This document shows, one piece after another, positions 53,074-61,222 of a DNA stretch of 64,000 nt. The stretch comes from Streptomyces sp. NBC_01707 (lineage in GTDB: Bacteria > Actinomycetota > Actinomycetes > Streptomycetales > Streptomycetaceae), in the NCBI RefSeq assembly GCF_041438805.1, contig NZ_CP109190.1, forward strand, positions 4,154,001 through 4,218,000. The letters are read 5' to 3'. The notes under the pieces are model-generated. The model saw only the letters and a program-made list of their open reading frames with translations. It made no database searches and had not been told where the DNA came from. Position 1 is the stretch's first letter; every line of letters begins with the position of its first letter. The position numbers were made by a program, and so were the translations under genes.

Positions 53074-53183
53074 CCCCTGCGGGGCCGACTCCCACCACTC
53101 CGCCCCTCCCGAACCCGATCCCCGGGGCGGAGGGGTGGGGTGGGGCGGGGGAGGCGACACCGTCACCGAAAGGCTGCACAACC

Positions 53184-54797
53184 ATGGACCTCGTCATCCG
53201 CAACGCCGGCGTCATCGACGGCACCGGCGCCCCCTCCTACCGGGCCGATGTCAAAATCGCCGAAGGCCGGATCGCCGAGATCCACCCCGAGGGCGCTCCG
53301 GGGCCCCGCCCCACCGCCACCCGCACCCTCGACGCCACCGGCCTCGCCCTCTCCCCCGGTTTCATCGACATGCACGCCCACAGCGACCTGGCCCTTCTCC
53401 GCGATCCGGAACACAGCGCGAAGGCTGCCCAGGGCGTCACCCTGGAAGTCCTCGGCCAGGACGGCCTGTCGTACGCCCCGGTCGACGACCGCACCCTCAC
53501 CGAGGTACGGAAGGCGATCACCGGCTGGAACGGCGACGGTTCGGACGTCGACTTCGACTGGCGCACGGTCGGCGAATACCTGGACCGCCTCGACCGCAAC
53601 TTCGGCGGCCAGGGCATCGCGGTCAACGCCGCCTACCTCATCCCGCAGGGCACGGTCCGGATGTACGCCGTCGGCTGGGACGACCGCCCGGCCACCGAGG
53701 CCGAGCTGACCCGGATGAAGGAGCTCGTGGCCCAGGGCATGGCGGAGGGCGCGGTCGGCATGTCGTCCGGCCTCACCTACACCCCGGGCATGTACGCCAA
53801 GGATGCCGAACTCACCGAACTGTGCCGGGTCGTGGCGGAGCACGGCGGCTACTACTGCCCGCACCACCGCTCGTACGGCGCGGGCGCACTCGCCGCGTAC
53901 GAGGAGATGGTGCAGCTCACCCGCGACGCCGGCTGCCCCCTCCATCTCGCCCACGCCACCATGAACTTCGGCGTGAACAAGGGCAGGGCCCCCGAGCTGA
54001 TCGCCCTCCTGGACCGGGCCGTCGCCGCGGGCGCCGACATCTCCCTCGACACCTACCCGTACACGCCCGGCTCCACGACGCTCGTCGCGATGCTGCCGAG
54101 CTGGGCGAGCGAGGGCGGCCCGGAGTCGATCCTCACGCGTCTCGCGGACGAGGTGACGGCCGAACGGATCCGGCACCATCTGGAGGAGCTCGGCTCGGAC
54201 GGCTGCCACGGCGTGCCGATCGAGTGGGACACGATCGAGATCTCCGGCGTCAGCGTGCCGGAGCTGGCCGGACATGTCGGCCGCACGGTCGCCGAGTCCG
54301 CGCGGCTGCGCGGCGAGGAGCCGTGGGTCACCGCCCGCCGCCTGCTCCTCGACGACCGGCTCGGCACGACGATCCTCCAGCACGTGGGCCACGAGGAGAA
54401 CGTCCGGCAGATCATGCGGCACCGCGTCCACACGGGCGGCAGCGACGGCATCCTCCAGGGCGACAAGCCGCACCCGCGTGCGTACGGCACGTTCCCGCAA
54501 TACCTCGGCCGGTACGCAAGGGAATTGGGCATCCTCTCGCTGGAGGAGTGTGTCGCCCACCTCACCTCGCGCCCGGCAGCCCGGCTGCGCCTGGCCGACC
54601 GGGGGCACGTCCGCGAGGGCTACCGCGCCGACCTCGTCCTCTTCGACCCGGAGACGGTAGCGGCGGGCTCGACGTTCGAGGAGCCGCGCACCTTGCCGGT
54701 GGGCATCCCGCACGTCCTGATCGACGGCCGCTTCGTCATCGAGGACGGCAGGCGGACTTCCGTACTGGCGGGGCGGGCGGTCCGGTCGACGTCGTAG
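53184..54797 (+). CDS. N-acyl-D-amino-acid deacylase (D-aminoacylase family)
   Basis: The 537-residue protein is an amidohydrolase of the D-aminoacylase group: DLVIRNAGVIDGTG at the start, SPGFIDMHAHSDLALL (His64 and His66), YYCPHHRSYGAG, HATMNFGVNKG, TGGSDGILQGDKPHPRAYG with the catalytic Asp, and GYRADLVLFDPETV at the end. In the characterised enzymes a Cys zinc ligand occurs in a GNCG motif; here the aligned segment reads VTLEVLGQDGLSYAP, so Gln92-Asp93 takes its place. It lies 110 bases downstream of the deaminase gene. The pair should first deacylate and then deaminate N-acyl-D-amino acids. Confidence 0.9.
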   Translation: MDLVIRNAGVIDGTGAPSYRADVKIAEGRIAEIHPEGAPGPRPTATRTLDATGLALSPGFIDMHAHSDLALLRDPEHSAKAAQGVTLEVLGQDGLSYAPVDDRTLTEVRKAITGWNGDGSDVDFDWRTVGEYLDRLDRNFGGQGIAVNAAYLIPQGTVRMYAVGWDDRPATEAELTRMKELVAQGMAEGAVGMSSGLTYTPGMYAKDAELTELCRVVAEHGGYYCPHHRSYGAGALAAYEEMVQLTRDAGCPLHLAHATMNFGVNKGRAPELIALLDRAVAAGADISLDTYPYTPGSTTLVAMLPSWASEGGPESILTRLADEVTAERIRHHLEELGSDGCHGVPIEWDTIEISGVSVPELAGHVGRTVAESARLRGEEPWVTARRLLLDDRLGTTILQHVGHEENVRQIMRHRVHTGGSDGILQGDKPHPRAYGTFPQYLGRYARELGILSLEECVAHLTSRPAARLRLADRGHVREGYRADLVLFDPETVAAGSTFEEPRTLPVGIPHVLIDGRFVIEDGRRTSVLAGRAVRSTS

Positions 54798-54827
54798 CCC
54801 TCCGCGCAGGCATGCGGCTCACGGCGC

Positions 54828-55679
54828 TCAGAACCCTTCCGCCCGCTCCTTCGCCCAGGCCAGGTCCTCCTCGGTCGGAGCGTCGTCCTGGGTCAGCGCG
54901 CGCCGCCAGTAACCGCTGAACTCCACCGTCGGCCGGGCCAGCCCGCGCTCCTCGACCAGGTGGCGGCGCAGCGCCCGTACCGCCCCCGACTCCCCTGCCA
55001 GCCACGCCGCGCCCGTCGCCGCCTCACCGGGCAGGTCCGCCGCCCGGACCGCGTCGACCAGAGTCCGCCCCGGGCCGTGCACCCAGTGCACGGCCACGTC
55101 GGCGGCGGACATGAGCCGTTGCTCCTCCCGCTCATCGGCGACCTCGACGTACGCCACCGCCGGCATACCGGCCGGCAGCGCTTCGAGCAGCGTCCCGATC
55201 GCCGGGAGCGCCGTCGCGTCCCCGGCGAGCAGCAGCCAGTCGGAGGCGGGCAGCGGCCTTGCGTACATCGACGACGGGCCGACCATGCCGAGTACGTCAC
55301 CGGGGTGCGCGGCCCTGCCCCACCGGCTCGCGGGACCGGTCTCGCCATGGAGCACGAAGTCGACGGTCATCTCATTGCGCGCCCGGTCGTACGCCCGGAC
55401 CGTGAAGCTGCGCGTCCAGGGGCGCTCGGCCTCCGGGATCGCGAGATACGCCTCGTACCACCGCATCCCGTACGTGTCGTCGGGGTGCTGTTCCGGCAGG
55501 ACCGGCACGCCCCGCCCCCTCGGGAAGCAGAGTTTCATCTGCTGATCAGGCCGGTCCTCCATCACATCGGCCAGCGCATCGCCGGTGAAGGTGATGCGTG
55601 CCATCCGGGGCGTGATCCGCTCCACGGCCGTGACCTGTACGTACGACACCGGCAGCGACGGACTCATCGGCGTGGCCAC
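54828..55679 (-). CDS. Siderophore-interacting protein (FAD-binding reductase)
   Basis: The 283-residue protein has the SIP fold: FAD-binding RPWTRSFTVRAYDRA, NEMTVDFVLHGETGPASRW, and the NAD(P)H-binding WLLLAGDATALPAIGTLLE, YVEVADEREEQRL, WLAGESGAVRALRRHLVEE. It reduces ferric siderophore in the cytoplasm to release iron. The GTG start has GGGAG seven bases upstream. It is divergent from a TetR-type gene, with 71 bases between the starts, and the gap holds the TTATG repeats. Confidence 0.93.
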   Translation of the reverse strand: MATPMSPSLPVSYVQVTAVERITPRMARITFTGDALADVMEDRPDQQMKLCFPRGRGVPVLPEQHPDDTYGMRWYEAYLAIPEAERPWTRSFTVRAYDRARNEMTVDFVLHGETGPASRWGRAAHPGDVLGMVGPSSMYARPLPASDWLLLAGDATALPAIGTLLEALPAGMPAVAYVEVADEREEQRLMSAADVAVHWVHGPGRTLVDAVRAADLPGEAATGAAWLAGESGAVRALRRHLVEERGLARPTVEFSGYWRRALTQDDAPTEEDLAWAKERAEGF

Positions 55680-55698
55680 CCACTCTCTCCCTGATAGC

Positions 55699-55740
55699 TT
55701 ATGCCGTAAATCATTATCGCGAAGTTACTTTATGGCGTAA
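55699..55740. promoter_or_regulatory. Repeated TTATG-CGTAA operator between SIP and TetR genes
   Basis: TTATGCCGTAA (55699-55709) and TTATGGCGTAA (55730-55740) are direct copies with one difference, each being a quasi-palindrome (TTA..TAA); they are 31 bases apart, about three helical turns. The second overlaps the ribosome-site region of the TetR-type gene. Auto-regulation by the TetR-type protein is likely. Confidence 0.6.
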
Positions 55741-55750
55741 GGAGTCGCAA

Positions 55751-56569
55751 GTGGTGGTCTACGCGGGGCAGGGTGACGCCCGCCGTTCGATGGCCCTGCT
55801 GTGGCGCACGGAGGACGCCGGGACACCGGGCGGAACGGGACCGGCGCGGTCCGGGCCCAAGCCGGGCCTCACCGTGGACGCGATCGTGACCGCCGCCGTC
55901 GCCGTCGCCGACGAGGACGGCATGGCGGCACTGTCGATGCGCGCGGTGGGCGAGCGACTGGGCCGGACCGCCATGGCGCTCTACACGTACGTGCCCGGCA
56001 AGAGCGAGCTGCTGGACCTGATGTACGACGCGGTGCACGCCGAACTGCCCGCCGACTACCCCGACACGGGCAACTGGCGCGCGTCGCTGACGAGCTGGGC
56101 CGACGACACCCTCACCTTCCACCTCCGCCACCCGTGGGTGCTCCAGGTCTCACAGGCCCGCCCGGTACTGGGCCCGCACGAGTACGCCGGACTCGACACC
56201 CTCGTACGCCTGCTGTACGGAACCGGGCTCGACGCGCATGTCGTGCGGCGGCTGATCGGCACGCTCTTCCACTTCGTGCGGGGCTCGGCGCAGACGGTCG
56301 CCGAGTCCCGGCAGGCCGCGGCGGTGACGGGCCAGTCCGACGAGGAGTGGTGGTTCGCCCGGTCGGCGCTGCTCGGCGAAGTGGCACCCGACTTCGCCGA
56401 CCGCTTCCCGGACGTCGGCCGGCTGGAGAGCGAGAGCGCACCCGAGCCGCCGCCCGCCGACGACCCGGTGCCCTACCTGGAGCGCCAGGCCCGCGAGACG
56501 TTCACCGTCGGGCTCGGCGTGCTGCTGGACGGGATCGAGGCGGCGGTACGACGGTCGGCTGCGCCGTGA
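55751..56569 (+). CDS. TetR/AcrR family transcriptional regulator
   Basis: The 272-residue protein has an N-terminal extension, a TetR helix-turn-helix (AIVTAAVAVADEDGMAALSM, RAVGERLGRTAMALYTYVPG, KSELLDLMYDAV) and a TetR_C-like effector domain (about 110-260). The larger size and the C-terminal pattern (HVVRRLIGTLFHFVRGSAQT) suggest the TetR-C-II branch. AAGGAG lies before the GTG. It probably represses the divergent siderophore-interacting protein gene and itself. Confidence 0.92.
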   Translation: MVVYAGQGDARRSMALLWRTEDAGTPGGTGPARSGPKPGLTVDAIVTAAVAVADEDGMAALSMRAVGERLGRTAMALYTYVPGKSELLDLMYDAVHAELPADYPDTGNWRASLTSWADDTLTFHLRHPWVLQVSQARPVLGPHEYAGLDTLVRLLYGTGLDAHVVRRLIGTLFHFVRGSAQTVAESRQAAAVTGQSDEEWWFARSALLGEVAPDFADRFPDVGRLESESAPEPPPADDPVPYLERQARETFTVGLGVLLDGIEAAVRRSAAP

Positions 56570-56606
56570 GGCCCGCGGGTCCGGGTCCCACGGCGCGCCT
56601 CACCGA

Positions 56607-57476
56607 CTACGGCTTGGGCAGGGTGCACCCGGCCCGGTTGAGGTCGATCCTGCTGGCGGTGCCGATGCACGGCACGATGCCGTAGGTCTCCTGGGCGTAG
56701 TTGATGCCCTGGCGGACCGTCACATTGCCGCTCTCGTCGACCTCGCACGGGTTGTTGTCCGTGCACCGCTGGCCGTCCTCGTTACCGGTGTTGTTGACGG
56801 CGACGACCTTGCCGGTCGCGTTGTCGATCACCGGGGAGCCGGACGTGCCGCCGATGGTCTGGCAGGCGGAGGTGTAGCGGACCGAGTCCTTCCAGGTCCA
56901 CTCGCCCTCCTTGAGGCGGTAGACGAAGCCGTCGACATTGCAGCTGTAGGTGCGCTTCCAGTAGCCGGAGACCACCGTGATCGCGGTGCCCTGGACCGGA
57001 TGTGCGGCGTTGAGCTCCAGCGCCTTGATGCCGTAGGTGCTCTCGATCTGGGCGTAGGTGCGGGTGAGTTGGTACAGCGAGATGTCGGTGTCGGTCATCG
57101 TCCCGTACGCGATCTTGCTGGCGCGCAGGGTGCCGACACCGGTGCCGGCGGAGTTCAGCAGGGTGAAGCTACGGGTGGACGACCGGTTCATCACCACCTC
57201 GCCCGGGCCCGGGAAGCCGGTCTCCATGCAGTGCCCGTTGGAGAGCACGAGGGCCGGGTCGGACGGCAGCGAAGCTGCGGTCCGGACGACGGAGCCGGAA
57301 CAGTTGCTGAGCGCGACGGTCCCGGCGAAGTTGACGGCCTTGGCCTTGACCGCCTGCGGCGCGGCCACCTTGGCCGTGGGCGCGACCGCGTCGTGGCTTG
57401 TGGCCGCGACAGCAGGCGCCGTTCCCGCTCCGAGGAGCAGAACGGCGAAGAGCGCGCCGACGAGAGGCTTGTTCAT
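56607..57476 (-). CDS. Secreted trypsin-like serine protease (S1 family)
   Basis: The 289-residue precursor has a signal peptide (VGALFAVLLLGAGTAPAVAA) and a chymotrypsin-fold domain with an intact triad: VLSNGHCMETG (His82), GTMTDTDISLYQL (Asp129 or Asp131) and QTIGGTSGSPVIDN (Ser212). Several Cys pairs (NCSGSV, NGHC, YSCNVDG, SACQTIG, QRCTDNNPCEVD, VPCIG, AGCTLPKP) should stabilise it outside. It is the V8/glutamyl endopeptidase-like branch common in Streptomyces. The ATG at 57476 has a GGGGACCC upstream. Confidence 0.92.
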   Translation of the reverse strand: MNKPLVGALFAVLLLGAGTAPAVAATSHDAVAPTAKVAAPQAVKAKAVNFAGTVALSNCSGSVVRTAASLPSDPALVLSNGHCMETGFPGPGEVVMNRSSTRSFTLLNSAGTGVGTLRASKIAYGTMTDTDISLYQLTRTYAQIESTYGIKALELNAAHPVQGTAITVVSGYWKRTYSCNVDGFVYRLKEGEWTWKDSVRYTSACQTIGGTSGSPVIDNATGKVVAVNNTGNEDGQRCTDNNPCEVDESGNVTVRQGINYAQETYGIVPCIGTASRIDLNRAGCTLPKP

Positions 57477-57753
57477 GTGGGGGTCCCCTCTGTGACCTCT
57501 ATGACCGAAGGGTTCCTTCGGCTTTGTCATGCGCATTGTTAAGTGCGTGCCCGCGCGGAGCAAGAGCCTGTTTTCGGCCTGAGGCTGTGCCGTGATCCCT
57601 GGTGGATCAGTACACGGCGTCAGATGCGGTGCATCGTAAGGCGGAGGGACGTCCGCATACTGGATGTATTCGGGTGTGCGACGACGCGGCGAGGTGCCGC
57701 AGCTGTCGGCGTGCGCCCGCCAGGGAGAACGGGACCGCCCTTAGGGTCGTCGC

Positions 57754-58119
57754 ATGGTGCAGAGCAAGGCTGAAGATGTCGACGGATACCTGGCCGAGAC
57801 CCCGCCGGAGCGCCGGGAGGCCCTGGGCAGGTTGCGGCAGATGTGCCGTCAGGAACTGAAGGGGTTCACCGAGGTGATGGCGTACGGGATGCCCGCCTAC
57901 GAACGGAACGGCGTCGGCGAGGTCGCCTTCGCCGGCCAGAAGAACTACATCTCCTTCTACTTGCTGCGCTCCGACGTCCGCGAGGCCTTCGCGGAGCGGC
58001 TGGCCGGATACGACATGGGCAAGGCGTGCCTGCGCTTCCGCAAGCCGGAGAACATCGACTTCGACCTCGTGCGCGACCTGCTGCGAGCCACGGCGGCCGG
58101 GCCGGGCACGGTCTGCTGA
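57754..58119 (+). CDS. DUF1801 family protein
   Basis: The 121-residue protein matches the DUF1801/YdhG-like family: VDGYLAETPPERREALGRLR, MAYGMPAYERNG, VAFAGQKNYISFYLL and KACLRFRKPENIDFDLV. Function is unknown; the family is related to iron-sulphur frataxin-like folds. A 25-base tandem duplication spans its stop codon, so the current C-terminal end may be recent. Confidence 0.88.
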   Translation: MVQSKAEDVDGYLAETPPERREALGRLRQMCRQELKGFTEVMAYGMPAYERNGVGEVAFAGQKNYISFYLLRSDVREAFAERLAGYDMGKACLRFRKPENIDFDLVRDLLRATAAGPGTVC

Positions 58120-58145
58120 GGCCGGACCGGGCACGGTCTGCCGAG
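58096..58145 (+). repeat. Twenty-five-base tandem duplication over a stop codon
   Basis: The unit GCCGGGCCGGGCACGGTCTG plus five bases (58096-58120) is repeated at 58121-58145 with two differences. The first copy has TGA where the second has CGA at the same position, so the stop codon of the DUF1801 gene exists only in the first copy. Confidence 0.8.
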
Positions 58146-58248
58146 GAAGCCCCGGACCCTGGCCGGCGTCCGTGCAAGTCCCTCGCTCCGGCCGGATCAC
58201 GCCGCCGGCCGGAGACGTCCCGCCGGCTCGATTGCGTACGGTCGGTCC

Positions 58249-59082
58249 ATGACGACCGACCACGAGTCCGCGCTCGACCTCGACGCGTACCTCGCCCGTA
58301 TCGGCTGGACCGGCGAGCGGGTCCCCACCGTGGAGGTGCTCCGCTCCGTGCACCGCGCCCACGCACTGGGCATCCCGTTCGAGAACCTGGACCCCGTGCT
58401 CGGCAGCGCGCCTTCGCTCGCGCTCGCGGATCTGCAGGCGAAGCTCGTACGCAGCCGGCGCGGCGGGTACTGCTACGAGCAGAACAGCCTGCTCGCCGCC
58501 GCACTGACCGCCCTGGGCTTCAAGATCACGCTGCTCTGCGCCCGCGTACTGCTGGGTGTCGCGCCCGGGGACGTACGGCCCCGCACCCACATGCTCATGC
58601 GGGCCGAGGTACCGGGTGAGCCGACCCCGTATCTCGCCGACGTCGGCTTCGGTGCGAGCAGTTCACTGCTGGAGCCGATTCGACTGGTGGCGGACGCGGA
58701 GCTCCACGACGCCCCGCGTCGTCACCGGCTCGTCCACGCACCGCACGACGGGCCGCTGGAGCTGTGGAAACTGCAGACGCACACCCCGGACGGGAAGTGG
58801 GAGGACCAGTACGCGTTCACACTGGAACCGTTCGAGGCGCCGGACTACGAGGTCATCAACTGGCACATCGCGACCAACCCGCGCTCCCCGTTCCAGCACC
58901 TGCTGTACGTCCAGCGCACCACCCCGGAGGCCCATCTCGCACTGGTGGGCCGCAGGCTCGTGGAGACCGCGCCGGACGGTACGCGCAAGGAGCGGGAACT
59001 CGTGGACGGCGACGAGGTGCTGCGGGTCCTCGCGGCCGACTTCGGCATCCGTCTCCCGGAGGGCACCCGCCTGCCGGAGTGA
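58249..59082 (+). CDS. nat: Arylamine N-acetyltransferase
   Basis: The 277-residue enzyme carries the Cys-His-Asp triad of the NAT family: SRRGGYCYEQNSL (Cys75), PRTHMLMRAEV (His114) and YLADVGFGASS (Asp131). ALGIPFENLDPVLG and VINWHIATNPRSPFQHLLYV are further family motifs. It transfers acetyl from acetyl-CoA to arylamines or hydrazines in the cytoplasm. The ATG has no strong ribosome site. It stands alone; a role in xenobiotic or aromatic metabolism is general family knowledge. Confidence 0.95.
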   Translation: MTTDHESALDLDAYLARIGWTGERVPTVEVLRSVHRAHALGIPFENLDPVLGSAPSLALADLQAKLVRSRRGGYCYEQNSLLAAALTALGFKITLLCARVLLGVAPGDVRPRTHMLMRAEVPGEPTPYLADVGFGASSSLLEPIRLVADAELHDAPRRHRLVHAPHDGPLELWKLQTHTPDGKWEDQYAFTLEPFEAPDYEVINWHIATNPRSPFQHLLYVQRTTPEAHLALVGRRLVETAPDGTRKERELVDGDEVLRVLAADFGIRLPEGTRLPE

Positions 59083-59353
59083 ACGCGCCGCGCGGCGGGC
59101 CGAGGGCTTCGGCTCAGCGGGGCCCCGCCCTGCCTCCCCCGCCGCCCGCGTCCCTCACGTGGCGCATCTCACCGGTCAGGCCCCTCACACCCCTATTCCA
59201 AGCCCGGCCCCCGCCGCCGCCAGGGGTTCCCACTGTCCGGGGCGGGGCGCACATGGCGATGGAAGACGCGGCGGGCGGACGGCGCTACCCGGGTGGGTCA
59301 ACCTGCGGGGAATCCCCGCGCAGCCGGTGAAACACCGCCGTAAGCTCGCTGAC

Positions 59354-60565
59354 ATGCAGGTCATCCAGTCCACGAAGCTCGCCAATGTCTGTTACGAAAT
59401 CCGGGGCCCGGTGCTCGAGGAGGCCATGCGGCTGGAAACGGCCGGTCACCGCATCCTCAAGCTGAACACCGGCAACCCTGCCGCGTTCGGGTTCGAGTGC
59501 CCGCCCGAGATTCTCGAAGACATCCTGCGCAACCTCGCCGGGGCGCACGGCTACGGCGACGCGAAGGGCCTGCTGTCGGCGCGCCGGGCGGTGATGCAGC
59601 ACTACCAGACCAAGGGGATCGACCTCGGCGTCGAGGACATCTACCTGGGCAACGGCGTCTCCGAGCTGATCCAGATGTCGATGCAGGCGCTGCTCGACGA
59701 CGGCGACGAGGTGCTCGTACCCGCTCCGGACTATCCGCTCTGGACCGCCTCGGTGTCGCTGGCCGGCGGCACGGCGGTGCACTACCGGTGCGACGAGCAG
59801 GCCGACTGGATGCCGGACCTCGCCGACATCGAGCGGAAGATCACCGATCGCACCAAGGCGATCGTGATCATCAACCCGAACAACCCGACGGGTGCGGTCT
59901 ACGACGACGAGATGCTGCGCGGGCTGACGGAGATCGCCCGGCGCCACAATCTGGTCGTCTGCTCCGACGAGATCTACGACCGGATCCTGTACGACGGAGC
60001 GACCCACACCCCGACCGCGACCATCGCGCCCGATCTGATGGTGCTGACGTTCAACGGGCTCTCCAAGAACTACCGGGTCGCCGGATACCGGTCGGGGTGG
60101 CTGGCGGTCTGCGGCCCGAAGGCGCACGCCTCCTCGTACATCGAGGGGCTGACCGTCCTCGCCAATATGCGACTCTGCGCCAACATGCCGTCGCAGCACG
60201 CGGTGGCCACGGCGCTCGGCGGGCGGCAGTCGATCAACGACCTGGTGCTGCCGGGCGGCCGGATCCTGGAACAGCGGGACGTCGCGTACGACCTGCTGAC
60301 ACAGATTCCCGGGGTCACCTGCGTGAAGCCGAAGGGGGCGCTGTATCTCTTCCCACGGCTCGACCCGAAGGTGCACAAGATCAAGGATGACCGGCAGATG
60401 GTCCTCGACCTGCTGCGGGCCGAGAAGATCATGGTCGTGCAGGGTACGGGGTTCAACTGGCCGGAGCCCGATCACTTCCGCATCGTGACACTGCCCTCGA
60501 CCGAGGACCTGACGGACGCCGTCCAGCGGATCGGGAACTTCCTGGACGGATACAGCCAGCCCTGA
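59354..60565 (+). CDS. Pyridoxal-phosphate aminotransferase (alanine aminotransferase-like)
   Basis: The 403-residue protein is a class I/II aminotransferase: LKLNTGNPAAFGFECPPEI at the start, GYGDAKGLLSARRAVMQHYQ, NGVSELIQMSMQALL, IINPNNPTGAVYDDEM, SDEIYDRILYDG, and FNGLSKNYRVAGYRSGWL with the PLP Lys238. VVQGTGFNWPEPDHFRIVTL ends the protein. The motif set resembles AlaA/AlaC alanine aminotransferases. The 270-base upstream gap shows no ribosome site before the ATG, so the message may be leaderless. Confidence 0.94.
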   Translation: MQVIQSTKLANVCYEIRGPVLEEAMRLETAGHRILKLNTGNPAAFGFECPPEILEDILRNLAGAHGYGDAKGLLSARRAVMQHYQTKGIDLGVEDIYLGNGVSELIQMSMQALLDDGDEVLVPAPDYPLWTASVSLAGGTAVHYRCDEQADWMPDLADIERKITDRTKAIVIINPNNPTGAVYDDEMLRGLTEIARRHNLVVCSDEIYDRILYDGATHTPTATIAPDLMVLTFNGLSKNYRVAGYRSGWLAVCGPKAHASSYIEGLTVLANMRLCANMPSQHAVATALGGRQSINDLVLPGGRILEQRDVAYDLLTQIPGVTCVKPKGALYLFPRLDPKVHKIKDDRQMVLDLLRAEKIMVVQGTGFNWPEPDHFRIVTLPSTEDLTDAVQRIGNFLDGYSQP

Positions 60566-60594
60566 CCCTGGTGGCGGCACGCAATATCGGATCG

Positions 60595-60648
60595 TGGACA
60601 AATTTAGACTGATTCCAAGCTAGGATGGTTCCAAGTAACACCAGGAGG
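60595..60648 (+). promoter_or_regulatory. Promoter-like region with direct repeats
   Basis: GATTCCAAG (60611-60619) and GGTTCCAAG (60627-60635) are direct repeats 16 bases apart in an AT-rich stretch, around TAGGAT (60621-60626), a possible -10 box. An AGGAGG ribosome site follows at 60643-60648. An activator or sigma-factor site is possible. Confidence 0.45.
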
Positions 60649-60654
60649 CCATCC

Positions 60655-61101
60655 ATGTACGAACCGATCCGCACCAAATCGGTCCACACACCGGCCGACC
60701 ACGCCGACGACTTCCCGCACCGCTCCCGCGAGGAGGAGCTGGACATCCAGCTGGCCGGACACCTGGCCGCACTCCTCGCGGTCACCGACGAGCTCGGCCT
60801 CGGCGTGGCGGGCGACCGCATCGCCGAGCAGGTCGCCCGGCTGCGCGGCGCACCTCCCGCCCGGCACGCCGGCCTGACCGACGCCGCACCGGACACGCTC
60901 CACCGCCGCGCGCACGCCCTCGCGGGCCGCGCGCTGGTGGTGGCCGCGTCCCGCGCCGACACCGCGGCCGCGATCCTCGCGGCCGAGCGGATGGACGCGC
61001 ACACGGCGGCGATGACCGCCGCGACCACCCCGCCGCCCGTCACCACGTCCGGCACCACTGCGCCCGCCCCCGCCCCCGTACGGCTGGTCGGCGCCCTCTG
61101 A
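60655..61101 (+). CDS. Hypothetical protein
   Basis: The 148-residue protein begins MYEPIRTKSVHTPADHADD, preceded by a perfect AGGAGG. It is soluble, Ala- and Arg-rich and helical (ELDIQLAGHLAALLAVTDEL, RIAEQVARLRGAPPARHAG, ALAGRALVVAASRADTAAAI), and ends in a Thr/Pro-rich tail. I do not recognise the family, and the promoter-like repeats upstream suggest it is regulated. An upstream in-frame GTG/ATG is possible but lacks a site. Confidence 0.75.
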   Translation: MYEPIRTKSVHTPADHADDFPHRSREEELDIQLAGHLAALLAVTDELGLGVAGDRIAEQVARLRGAPPARHAGLTDAAPDTLHRRAHALAGRALVVAASRADTAAAILAAERMDAHTAAMTAATTPPPVTTSGTTAPAPAPVRLVGAL

Positions 61102-61222
61102 CGGCCCCGGTCCACGGGCCGCGGAGGCGCGTGGACCGGGTGCCACACATCTGCCATCGGCTGCTCCCGTTGCGTACTGGGATGCGCACTTCACCTTCCG
61201 TCCACTCAACTCCGTCCGGAAT

